NCBI RefSeq assembly: GCF_963678635.1
Contig: NC_087062.1
Coordinates: 74,392,349 to 74,456,348, forward strand
Length of the DNA: 64,000 nucleotides
Direction of reading: 5' to 3'
Source: Symsagittifera roscoffensis
Taxonomy: Eukaryota; Xenacoelomorpha; Acoela; Convolutidae
In this document: positions 1 through 10,000 of the stretch, piece by piece
How positions within the stretch are numbered: the first letter of the stretch is position 1
Layout of the letters: each line of letters opens with the position of its first letter
Translations under genes and position numbers: made by a program
The notes under the pieces: generated by a model
Database searches by the model: none
What the model saw: only the letters and a program-made list of their open reading frames with translations
Told to the model about the DNA's origin: nothing

Positions 1-626
1 TTGTGTGTGAAATAATCTATTATGAACCATGCCAAAATTTTTTGTAGATCGTGTTTTGTATGTTGTGAAACGTCGTCTTTCGTGAAATTTTCTTTAATGA
101 TGTTTAAATAACTAGAGAGTAGTGTGATTTCATGTCGTACTCTTAAATGTTTAGATGTTTCTGTCGGTGAGACATTTGTTATTGGGATTTCGTTTTCTAA
201 TATCGAAATATAACTATATATTATTGCGAAAACTTCATTGGTGAATATGGAGTTTGCTCTTTGTGAGTTTTGATATTGGATGCTTTTTATATATTCTGAA
301 AAAACTTTTGAAAATTCTAAATCAAGATCGTCTGTTTGAATTGTATATTTTCTATTATTATGGTTTGGTGAGGTGAATTCTATGGAGTAGATTCCATACT
401 GTTGTGTTATGTTGCATATATCTTTTAAGTAGTGGTCTATGATTTGTCTTTTGATTTTTACATCTGGGAACTCTGTTTTACATGGACTAATTCCGGGTTC
501 AAATAAATTTACGAGTAAATTTTGACAAAATATGTGTTGTCCTCTATCAGTATCTGCGTCTACTATAAAAGGAAAGATTTCATCATCATCTGGAGTTTCT
601 TCACCTGGAGTGTGCGTTGAGCTCAT
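1..626 (-). CDS. Unidentified ORF running off the left edge (partial)
   Basis: An uninterrupted minus-strand reading frame starts at an ATG at 626-624 and stays open for 208 codons to the window edge, so its C-terminus is missing. The base composition is AT-rich. The N-terminus is acidic (PGEETPDDDEIFPF). The rest mixes hydrophobic and polar residues, and I see no signal peptide, membrane segment or catalytic motif that I recognise. It follows the 140-residue ORF on the same strand after a gap of 18 bases, so the two could be exons or cistrons of one unit. The base composition differs from the retroelement ORFs elsewhere in the window. A frame this long in AT-rich DNA is unlikely by chance, but the function is unknown. 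Confidence 0.55.
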   Translation of the reverse strand, partial: MSSTHTPGEETPDDDEIFPFIVDADTDRGQHIFCQNLLVNLFEPGISPCKTEFPDVKIKRQIIDHYLKDICNITQQYGIYSIEFTSPNHNNRKYTIQTDDLDLEFSKVFSEYIKSIQYQNSQRANSIFTNEVFAIIYSYISILENEIPITNVSPTETSKHLRVRHEITLLSSYLNIIKENFTKDDVSQHTKHDLQKILAWFIIDYFTH

Positions 627-644
627 TTTTTCGTTCGATGACTG

Positions 645-1067
645 TTAATATGTAATTATTAATGTGTCGAATTGGTTGATTCCAATTGTATAAATGTACT
701 GGTTTGTGTTTGTACTGCTTTTTATTCTTCTTTTTCCTCTTTGTGATGAATTTGAAGTTGTTTCTGAGTCAGAGAAATATAATTGATCGTGAATTGGGCA
801 ATTTTTATCTATTGATTCTTTTAGTTTGTAAAGTTCGTCTAAACTGTTGGTTTCTGATTCTGAAAATGCGTTTTGATTTTTTGAAAATCTTTTTCGTGTT
901 ATTTGTCTTTGTTTAGTTATTATTTTTCTCTTTAGTGTTTGTCGTTTTGTTCGAATGTATCCAACTGTTTGTGTATGAGGTGTGATTACAAGGTCGTATT
1001 TTTTGTTGTCTATTTCACAATTGTGTAAAACGATTGTTTGTTTATTTCCTAGGTTTTTAAATGACAT
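645..1067 (-). CDS. Unidentified basic 140-aa ORF
   Basis: This minus-strand ORF of 140 codons starts at an ATG at 1067. A central basic stretch (TKRQTLKRKIITKQRQITRKR, about residues 40-60) is followed by an acidic and serine-rich part (SDSETTSNSS) and a second basic cluster (RGKRRIK). That pattern suggests a nucleic-acid-binding or nuclear protein, but this is inference from composition only. It ends 18 bases before the ATG of the edge ORF. I do not recognise a family. It might be a transposon gene, a host exon or a chance frame. Confidence 0.4.
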   Translation of the reverse strand: MSFKNLGNKQTIVLHNCEIDNKKYDLVITPHTQTVGYIRTKRQTLKRKIITKQRQITRKRFSKNQNAFSESETNSLDELYKLKESIDKNCPIHDQLYFSDSETTSNSSQRGKRRIKSSTNTNQYIYTIGINQFDTLIITY

Positions 1068-1139
1068 AAGGTTTAGAATGACGGATGCAAAGGGTTGTTA
1101 AATGATTTCTATTTTCCTAAACTGTTAGTTCTTACGATT

Positions 1140-1720
1140 TTTTGGTTAGCTTAACCTGGGTCTGTTTGTTCAGGGTTGGAGAGAAAAGTATATCGATTCC
1201 GAAGAATGATTTTTTACTTTCTCGTGGCTAGTATAAGTTAAGGTGTTAACTTACTTAATCTTACTTAGGGGTAGTGATTGTGTTCAAGGGTTGGAGAATA
1301 GTAAATCGATCCACAAGGTTCAGGTATAATTAGAACGCGAGTAGTTCGTTAGATACTATTTTAAACTTACTAAGTCTAAGATTTATCCTGGGTCTGGTAA
1401 GAGGGGGGGTCAAGTGAAGGATGAATAACCGAAGTTCTTCACTGTTTATCCTAATTTGAATGATTAGTTTTGTTTAAAAATTTCTATTAGTCTTGGGTCT
1501 TTAGAAAGGGTTGGGTAGTGAATCGACGTTTGAGGTCGTTAGACACTAATTAAGTGGGTGGGGGAGAACAAAGTTGTTCTGTTTGATCCAAGGATAAGCC
1601 TTGATGATCAAATTTGAAATTTAATTAAGTAGAAAATGATTTAAGATCCAAGGATAAGCCTTGATGATCTGGTTTTAAAATTAAGTGAATTTAAGTTTTA
1701 ATAAATTTTTAAATGTGTGT
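1140..1720. repeat. Degenerate tandem repeat, period about 115 bp, with a 25-bp direct repeat
   Basis: Blocks beginning near 1155, 1262, 1385 and 1493 share a TGGGTCT-like motif, AGGGTTGG and an AATCGA core at roughly 105-125 bp spacing, with many substitutions and indels. Within the last part a 25-bp sequence starting GATCCAAGGATAAGCC occurs identically at 1585-1609 and 1645-1669, 60 bp apart. No coding potential is seen. Confidence 0.5.
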
Positions 1721-3319
1721 AAAGGAAAGATTTAGTGTTTTGATGATATTAGTGGGTTTATGATTGCTGTTATGTTTTAGATGATGGAGCTGGAACAACA
1801 GGATGATTTTATGATTACTAACAGTTTATTGTCATGCTACTAATTTTTATTTTGATTTTCAATAAATATTTTTCAAACATGTTTTGTATATTACTGCAGA
1901 ATTTTAGGAAAACGATCTTAGATCTTTTTATCAATCGTTATTGTATATTAATAATTTTGTTTAGCGCCTGAAATGATTTTGAAGATTAACTTCAAGATTT
2001 TATGTTTGCAAATGAAAATCTAAATTCATTGCCAGTAGTATTCTAAATATAAAAGTTTGCTCTGGTTTTTGCCTAACTATCATATAGCTATATGGCAAGT
2101 TTCTACTTTGTCGTATGTCGTCTCTGGTTCGAGGTCTTCTTCCAATTCCGGGTAGTTCTGTTATGGTTCGGAATATTGGCTCTGATCTATTGAGTCGTAG
2201 AGACATTTCGATTAAATTATTGTCGTATAACATTTTGTAAATGTTTTTGTCTAATTTCTAATCTATTTTGGTTAATTCTAAGCTATTAAGGTCTTGTTCG
2301 AGACTTATGGTCGCACCAGATGAGTTAGGACCGAGTTGGTTAACTCATAGAGTAATTTCGGATAGGGTACACCGTCTGCTCGTCACGCTATCTTATTTTC
2401 GGCCGGATAGATTCGTGCAACTTCTTAGTCTAATACCGATCCTAATCTTACTCTTATACTATCTAGTCTCAGGTTGTTTAACTAGTCTCTGCTAGGCTCA
2501 ATAGATCTAGGGTATACTGGTTTATTGCGGCTGCTGAAGTGCTCGGGAGAGTCCAACTAATTTCTAAGTTAAATTCAAATCTCTCTGGTGCTGAAATTAC
2601 AAGTAACTTCAGCACTTACAAATAAGTGGGTTGTTAGTTAGATGGATCATGATTGGTTAATATTAAATACTTTACATTGGTAAAATATCTAAATTATCCA
2701 ATCATAAAATGTAGTTTAGATCAGGTTCCAATACTGGCCCAATCTTGTCTTCTATAACTTTAAGCACTTCTTGTCATTCAATCTTTGCTTCTTTATTGCG
2801 CTGTTGCAACACCATGCCACGATACGGTCCGATTGCACGTTTTGGTTGATAACAACCCAAACCGTACCTTTATTTTTTTTTGTCGCGTAGATATTAATGT
2901 ACTCCCCACCCGCTTTTTTGCATTTTTGCATTTTGTTTTGTTCAATTATAACGAAGTTTTTTAATCTTATAGACGTTTTTTTTGTGGCGCACCTTTTATG
3001 TCGATCGCTAGCTGAATTAGTCAAATTGAAAAAAAACAACGCGATTATTGTTGTTTTTTGTCATCCAAAAGTTTTAATATGTCATTGCAAGAAAAATTTG
3101 TCAGGCTCGATTTCTTTTGGCATAAATCAATCGCAGCATTTTTAAATTGCACCTATAAATTAATTCGATCAACTCTCTCAGTCATAGTTAGATGACGTCC
3201 AGGATAAATACAAAAGACGATCTTGTATTTCGACATAAAGGCCTAATGGTGAAAAACCTCATTGATTGTAACCATAGTCAGAGTTTAGCATGAACTTCCT
3301 GGCTAATATTTGTACACGC
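1721..3319. other. No recognisable gene
   Basis: This stretch holds only short unsupported frames on both strands. It contains one strong palindrome (2588-2615) and AT-rich DNA. A 95-codon minus-strand frame at 2752-3039 has clustered Cys and Lys residues but matches nothing I can name. The boundary with the plus-strand retroelement LTR is not visible. Confidence 0.4.
2588..2615. repeat. 28-bp near-perfect palindrome
   Basis: The sequence reads GTGCTGAA, then TTAC, a two-base centre, GTAA and TTCAGCAC. It pairs as 13 base positions with one mismatch and an AA loop. It could form a hairpin or cruciform, or be a relic of a palindromic element terminus. No function can be assigned. Confidence 0.6.
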
Positions 3320-3634
3320 TCATTTTTTAAAACTGCTTACTTCAATTTGGCAGCAAACTTCTAAGCAGTAAGTTTTTATTGGGTTTTTAGCCTGTATATG
3401 AGTGATGTTGGACGACCTGGAACCCATTGAGGTTATATTCCGTTTTAATTGGTAGAAAACTTTTGTTGCTTTTAGTGAACGTCTGTCGCGGTTCTTATTA
3501 TATGTTACACTCAGAGTTATCATGAGGCCCAAGTGCTTTTGTTCAGTTGTTTTCAGCAATTGAGTGTTACTCAATCGGGCTGAAAAAATTCCCCTAAGAA
3601 CTAACATTTTGCAACTTCTCGTATTTGCTTTCAT
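3320..3634 (-). pseudogene. LINE reverse transcriptase C-terminal fragment
   Basis: A 104-codon minus-strand frame contains KHLGLMITLSVTYNKN followed by ATKVFYQLKRNITS. This matches the region after the RT catalytic core in the LINE at 25.8-29.7 kb, where the equivalent text is KDLGILMCDNLSWSVN and AMGDFYKIKRNIS. Such a block is typical of Jockey/CR1-group LINEs downstream of the palm domain. No RT catalytic core and no endonuclease are visible nearby, so it is a scrap of an older insertion, diverged from the LINE copies in the window. Confidence 0.6.
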
Positions 3635-4099
3635 AATTTTTCAAGACACTATTTACCAATTTCCTGAGCTCTGATGATTAGATCAACTTCTTTCAAAGCA
3701 TTCAGTTTAAGAAACATCTGAAAAACTTTCGATCTGAGGATTTCATCTGGTGAATCATTTTAGACTAAAAAGAAAAAGTAAAAAAAAGAAAAAAATTCGA
3801 CCAGAATGACCTAAGATGTACGTCATCAACGAATTTTTATTTGGAACAGTAGAGCGGTAAGATTGGCTGTTTTGAATATTTAATGGCGTTAATCTTTCAA
3901 TTGAACGTATTTGAAGGGGCCAATTTGGATTGACTAAATAATTTTTAGATTTTCGGTTTGTTCACGCATGACACTTTTTTTTCGCGACCACTGAAACCGA
4001 GGAAAATAGATCGAAAATTTTCGCTGATATAAACAGGACGGAAAATAGATATAGCGAAAGACAGAATTATAGTCAACGATAAATACGGAAGAACACGAT
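3635..4099. other. Probable upstream part of the plus-strand element's 5' LTR (unresolved)
   Basis: This stretch has no supported gene. A purine run at 3765-3797 is the only marked feature. By length of the minus-strand LTR (1588 bp), the plus-strand 5' LTR should begin somewhere between about 3.1 and 3.7 kb, but I cannot align this part convincingly, and the LINE fragment at 3320-3634 lies inside the expected interval. The LTR start is therefore left open. Confidence 0.3.
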
Positions 4100-4695
4100 T
4101 GTAACGATTTGTAACGATTGTACAGCTGCGCCTCCGGAGAATAAGGAGGACTATTGGGAGCACTTTGCTACCCTTCCTGGTCGACAACAAGACAACTCTT
4201 TGTCCAGATTCAGGAATCGGGAACAGTCTTGGAGAAAGATTGTAAACATTGATTTTAACATCTTTTAGTTTCCCGTAATGTCCTGAACTGAATTTTAATG
4301 AACTTTAGATTCATTTTCAGATAATGAGAAGCTAGGAGTTGAAGGAAAGGGTTGGTCCATCTCCGATGGATACGGTGATTTTTATCTACTGAACCTAAAC
4401 AACAGTTAAATGATAATTAAAATGCAACTTTATGTTTAGGAGTGACCGAGTGGTCTGGGTATAGTGAGACCCAGCCATGAGCTCACTATTTTTTCGGTTA
4501 ACTATGTTAACTTGCTCGGTTGGCCGATAGCTTTTAAGTTGTAACGACTTTGTCGACACGATGTTAATGGACCACACTTTGAACTGTCTTTGCTAGAGGC
4601 GGCTAAAAGCATGTGAAGCTGTGTTTAGACTCCAGCCAATCCTTTCACAACCTTGCTTTATTTTCTGTCCGTATGTACTTTCCGGCGAATGTTAC
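4100..4695 (+). repeat. 3' part of the 5' LTR of the plus-strand Gypsy-type element
   Basis: Read on the plus strand, this block aligns by eye with the end of the minus-strand element's LTR read in its own sense. Shared stretches include AATGAGAAGCTAG followed by GGAAAGGGT and TCCATCTCC (4323-4364), GTCTGGG followed by GAGACCCAGCCATG (4453-4478), and the terminal GCGAATGTTAC (4685-4695) against the minus LTR end GCGAATGTTACA. The match is diverged, perhaps two thirds identical in the best blocks, so the two elements are relatives and not recent copies. The LTR ends at about 4695 and is followed by a PBS-like sequence. Confidence 0.65.
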
Positions 4696-4700
4696 GTACA

Positions 4701-4724
4701 TGGCTTTTTTGCGCACCTCGGTGG
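4701..4724 (+). promoter_or_regulatory. Primer-binding-site-like sequence of the plus-strand element
   Basis: Just after the LTR end there is a TGG followed by a T-run and GCGCACCTCGGTGG. The minus-strand element has GCGCTCCTGGGTGG at the equivalent distance from its LTR. The shared block downstream of both LTRs supports a tRNA-primed start of minus-strand DNA synthesis. I cannot identify the tRNA. Confidence 0.4.
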
Positions 4725-5552
4725 TATTCTCTTAACATAATAATGGACAGAACCACTAACGAAGCACTCCAAGAGCCGAAAGGTTGGTTCGGAACGCAGG
4801 AGCCTTCCGGATACCCCGATTTGGCTTTTTAACATAGTTATGACCGAAAATTCAGGTATTGTGAAGGGTGGGAAGATCGGCCGTCCCGTCGTTCCCAGAG
4901 CGGTATATGACAAAAAATACTTAAAGATACACAAAAAAACAGGCAAAAAGTAGTATGATACCTAAAAAAAACCATAACCGAAAAAACCAAAAACAGCAAA
5001 TAATATAAAATCAGTAGGAATCATACCCCAGACGAGATGGGACAAAAATTGCGGTAAAAGTTAGACAGAAATCTTAACCCTTAAGTTTGAGTTTTTTTGA
5101 ATTTGCACGAAAAGACATGTAGCTGTAGAACTCAGAGCCAATCCAGTTAATCTTGGTACCGATAGATCAGGAGTTAAGTGGGCTTAAACGTGAGCTAAAC
5201 GTTTTTTTTCCAAGAAAATTAACATTGAAGAAACTGAATCGATCAATTTTTTTAATTGCTGTTAACAAAACTACCGGTTTTTGTAGGTAGACCCTTCACA
5301 TTTTGTAAGTTTTTGGAAAGTCATTATATCCCTACAAAACGGTAGCAATGGTTAAAACAAGACAATCGTACGCTGTTCTAGACAATAACGAAGGGTTGAG
5401 GAACCTAGAAAACGACAGTCAAGTCGGCTTAGGCAAATTGTTAAATAAGCAGCTTAGCTTCAATCCGAAGGGGTCCTAATTCACAACGAACCCTTCCTAG
5501 TTAGTTGAGCTTGCGTAATAGCCTCTAAGACCGTATCCATTCCACTTTTTGA

Positions 5553-5850
5553 CAGTTCGGAAGAATCCTGTTTTTTTTTGCCAATCCGGAAGGGTCATGT
5601 TTTGCCTATCCGGAGGGGTCCGAGTTCGGAGAGGTCCTTTTTTTGCCAATTCGGAGCTGTCCTAATTCGGAGGGGTCTTGTTTTTTGCCAATCCGGAAAG
5701 GTGCCAAGTCGAAACGGCCCTGTTTTGCCAATCCAGAAGGGTCATTTTTTGACAATCCGGAGGGATCTTGGCTTTTGCCAATTGGGATGGGTCCTGTTTT
5801 GCCAAATCGGAAGGGTCTCTAAATTCCGATCTGGAGGGGTCCTCGAAATT
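5553..5850 (+). repeat. About twelve degenerate 25-bp units (TTTTGCCAATCCGGAAGGGTC type)
   Basis: The motif TTTTGCCAATCCGGA followed by a GGGTC-like end recurs at roughly 20-30 bp spacing with point changes and variable T-runs. Because units often run close to multiples of three, translation gives a spurious repetitive peptide. It sits inside the leader of the plus-strand element. Confidence 0.75.
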
Positions 5851-5901
5851 ATTTACGAATGCAAATGTAGGGATCCTAATATGTAAGTAAACGAAAACAA
5901 G

Positions 5902-6020
5902 ACATTAAGTGAAAAAATTTAGGAGAATTAAACAAACAAGCAGACCAAACAAGACAAGAAACATTCAGTGAAAAAATTTAGGATAATTAAACAAACAAGC
6001 AGACCAAACAAGACACGAAA
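5902..6020 (+). repeat. 59-bp tandem duplication
   Basis: Two consecutive copies of a 59-bp sequence that contains AGTGAAAAAATTTAGGA and AACAAGCAGACCAAACAAG differ at only a few positions. It lies in the leader about 0.7 kb before gag. Confidence 0.85.
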
Positions 6021-6687
6021 CTGGTAACTGCATTGGTAACTTGCATTAAAAAAAAACAGAGAAGACCATAGTTAAACCAAAACAGGTCTAGGTCCGGAGT
6101 TTCGTGACTCTAGGTCTAACAGTAAGCAAAATGTGACACAGGTTTATTTGGAAGGCAATCCGAAACTGTTTTTGGGAAGAGTGGTTGCCTTTAGAACTTC
6201 AGTAGGTCTAGCTCGGGCAATCCGAAGGCAGATATATAACACAGAACTCAGTAGGTGCAATAGTCGCCCACTAGACAGAAAATAATCCCTCAAATTTTGT
6301 CTGGTTAGTGCGGCACTAAACAGGGAAAGCTCTTTCTTTGAAATCAGTTCGACTATTAAATTGCCACAGACCGATCACAATCCATTACATATTTGTTCTT
6401 CTTTTGGTTGAAATTTTTTTATTAGTAGTATTTTTAATCGACTGGGTAGTGAATGCACTATCTCTTAAATATTTTGACGTCATCAGACTCTGCTAGCATT
6501 TTATCCATTAACCAATTGTTCATTGCGTTAGAAATAAGCTGTACTGAGATAACTTTAAAAAATTCGTGGCCACTTGTTGTATAAAACTTTCGGAAATTAT
6601 CGTGTTTTATCGATATTATGTGTTGTTAGACAACAAAGACAGTATCAAGCGAATCAAATGATTGAGTAACAAAAGCAATAGATTAAA

Positions 6688-7068
6688 ATGAATCTAGACA
6701 AGTCGAGGATACCTAAGCTAAGAGATAGCTCTAGAAAGTTTATGCAGAAGAGACAAAGGAAATCAATGAATGTTCCTTTTGTAGAAAGGATCAAGAAGAC
6801 TCGGAGCAAGAAGGGGTCGAAAGTTTCAGGCGCACTGGTTGAAGCAAGGAGTCAGAAGGTCTCGGAAGACAGAAAGACAAAGATGGATGTAGAGATCCAT
6901 CGTAGCCCTGGGCAGAATATGAATCAGGCAGCACGTGGAACCGAAGGAAATGGGATCATGAGATTAACGAGAAAATCCACTCCCGTAGAACAGGGCCATA
7001 ATTTCGCTACTTTGACCGGAATTCTTGATCGCGAGGAAATGTCTAAACATATTCGATTGATAACCTGA
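6688..7068 (+). pseudogene. gag: gag N-terminus of the plus-strand element
   Basis: This is a 126-codon frame from an ATG. Near its start, SRIPKLRDSSRKFMQKRQRKS resembles TKIPRLSKGSTRKFKTRRSQS at the start of the minus-strand element's gag: short, basic and at the same position relative to the leader. The remainder is rich in Arg, Lys, Ser and Glu, as expected for the disordered N-terminal region of a Gypsy Gag. The frame ends in the first partial unit of the tandem array. It cannot make a full Gag because the array behind it carries stops in every unit. Confidence 0.6.
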
Positions 7069-10000
7069 CAGTAGGAGGCTCTCCTATTGACAATAGCAAG
7101 AACTGAGTTCAAAATCTTAAGGGATAAGTTCATTAAAAACTCTGATTGTTTAGATAAGGAACACCTGGAGCGCTCAGCCCTCACTGCCTCACAACTAAGA
7201 AGACGGATCGATCAGTCAAGGGACAACGTCAAAATTGTGAGAAAAGGGCAAAGCAGTAGAGAGGTTAGTCCTCTATTCAAGTCAGAAGTAGAGTCAGCAA
7301 AGGACAGTGACCGTGCAAAAGCCCTAAAGACACTGCTAGAACCAAACGCCCGATGTCCATCGCGAGGAAATTCTTGATCGCGAGGAAATGTCTTAACATA
7401 TTCGATTGATAACCTGACAGTAGGAGGCTCTCCTATTGACAATAGCAAGATGCATGAAGTGACAGAGAAAGTGGCAACGTCTTCCTCGTTTTCGGAACGA
7501 AACAAGAACTTTTTTTGAAAATTTTTTCCGTTTACCATGCGAACGGAACTGGCGATGAAATAGAGACAAAAGAAAAGGATGAAGACAATGGAGAAATTAA
7601 TGACTCTGAGTCTCAAATGAGCTTCGATTCATGAAATCGAGGCACCCATAACATGCAGAATGGCTATTCGGAGCAATTTGGTGCGGTCAGAACCATAAAC
7701 ACGACCATGGATGGAATACAACAGTCGAGAGAGTTCATGACAATGCCCAACTCGGACGACTAGGGTCACCAGGTTAGGGACCAGACAAGGGGAATTAGAG
7801 GCGGATTATGAAGCACATTCGAGACAGAGAGGACCAGCGTGTGTTTCGACCAGTACTAAGCTGCCTGGCACGAACAAGGTGACGCCACCACTAGTGACTC
7901 CATCGGTGGAAACACAGCATCAGTGGAAGAGCCCTTGACCAGGGTTGTGGATAGCATGGGTGAGCAGAATGAACGAGCTTCGATAAGAATGAACGCAGTT
8001 CAGCAAGATTAGTTCATATTGAGAGAGAAAGCCTGCGGGCGGAAACAAATCGAAAAAGACAGGAGGTTAGTAAAAAAACGAAAAACGCTTAAAGGCCATG
8101 ATGGATGACTACTTGGATGAATCGATAAATCTAACCTCTTAGCACGATAAATTGATATCTTAGGTGGAGCAAACAAAAAGCGATCAAATGCTTCCCATTC
8201 GAAGCTCATTTCGGACGACTTCCAAAAACTGAGTTCAAAATCTTAAGGGATAAGTTCATTAAAAACTCTGATTGTTTAGATAAGGAACACCTGGAGCGCT
8301 CAGCCCTCACTGCCTCACAACTAAGAAGACGGATCGATCAGTCAAGGGACAACGTCAAAATTGTGAGAAAAGGGCAAAGCAGTAGAGAGGTTAGTCCTCT
8401 ATTCAAGTCAGAAGTAGAGTCAGCAAAGGACAGTGACCGTGCAAAAGCCCTAAAGACACTGCTAGAACCAAACGCCCGATGTCCATCGCCAGGAAGTTCT
8501 TGATCGCGAGGAAATGTCTAAACATATTCGATTGATAACCTGACAGTAGGAGGCTCTCCTATTGACAATAGCAAGATGCATGAAGTGGCAGAGAAAGTGG
8601 CAACGTCTTCCTCGTTTTCGGAACGAAACAAGAACTTTTTTTGGAAAATTTTTTTCGTTTACCATGCAAACGGAACTGGCGATGAAATAGAGACAAAAGA
8701 AAAGGATGAAGACAATGGAGAAATTAATGACTCTGAGTCTCAAATGAGCTTCGATTCATAAAATCGAGGCACCCATAACATGCAGAAAGGCTATTCGGAG
8801 CAATTTGGTGCGGTCAGAACCATAAACACGACTATGGATGGAAAACAACAGTCGAGAGAGTTCATAACAATGCTCAACTCGGACGACTAGGGTCACCAGG
8901 TTAGGGACCAGACAAGGGTAATTAGAGGCGGATTATGAAGCACCTTCGAGACAGAGAGGACCAGCGTGTGTTTCGACCAGTACTAAGCTGCCTGGCACGA
9001 ACAAGGTGACGCCACCACTAGTGACTCCATCGGTGGAAACACAGCATCAGTGGAAGAGCCCTTGACCAGGGTTGTGGATAGCATGGGTGAGCAGAATGAA
9101 CGAGCTTCGATAAGAATGAACGCAGTTCAGCAAGAGCAGTTCATATTGAGAGAGAAAGCCTGCGGGCGGAAACAAATCGAAAAAGACAGGAGGTTAGTAA
9201 AAAACGAAAAACGCTTAAAGGCCATGATGGATGACTACTTGGATGAATCAATAAATCTAACCTCTTAGCACGATAAATTGATATCTTAGGTGGAGCAAAC
9301 AAAAAACGATCAAATGCTTCCCATTCGAAGCTCATTTCGGACGACTTCCAAAAACTGAGTTCAAAATCTTAAGGGATAAGTTCATTAAAAACTCTGATCG
9401 TTTAGATAAGGAACACCTGGAGCGCTCAGCCCTCACTGCCTCACAACTAAGAAGACGGATCGATCAGTCAAGGGACAACGTCAAAATTGTGAGAAAAGGG
9501 CAAAGCAGCAGAGAGGTTAGTCCTCTATTCAAGTCAGAAGTAGAGTCAGCAAAGGACAGTGACCGTGCAAAAGCCCTAAAGACACTGCTAGAACCAAACG
9601 CCCGATGTCCATCGCCAGGAATTTCTTGATCGCGAAGAAATGTCTAAACATATTCGATTGATAACCTGACAGTAGGAGGCTCTCCTATTGACAATAGCAA
9701 GATGCATGAAGTGGCAGAGAAAGTGGCAACGTCTTCCTCGTTTTCGGAACGAAACAAGAACTTTTTTTGGAAAATTTTTTCCGTTTACCATGCGAACGGA
9801 ACTGGCGATGAAATAGAGACAAAAGAAAAGGATGAAGACAATGGAGAAATTAATGACTCTGAGTCTCAAATGAGCTTCGATTCATGAAATCGAGGCACCC
9901 ATAACATGCAGAAAGGCTATTCGGAGCAATTTGGTGCGGTCAGAACCATAAACACGACTATGGATGGAAAACAACAGTCGAGAGAGTTCATGACAATGTT

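Larger units (their letters stand above)
4725..6687 (+). other. 5' leader of the plus-strand element
   Basis: About 2 kb separate the PBS-like site from the gag ATG at 6688. No ORF in it looks real. A 102-codon frame at 5578-5886 only translates a short tandem repeat. The leader contains two tandem repeat blocks, listed separately. Its counterpart in the minus-strand element is about 3 kb long, so long repeat-bearing leaders appear to be a family trait. Confidence 0.5.

Noticed and set aside
2752-3039. 95-codon minus-strand frame with paired Cys and many Lys, thought of as a FLYWCH-type zinc finger
   Set aside because: Cys and His spacing do not fit, and there is no homolog elsewhere in the window.
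5578-5886. 102-codon frame in the leader of the plus-strand element
   Set aside because: It translates the 25-bp repeat, and the apparent protein repeats follow from the DNA repeat.
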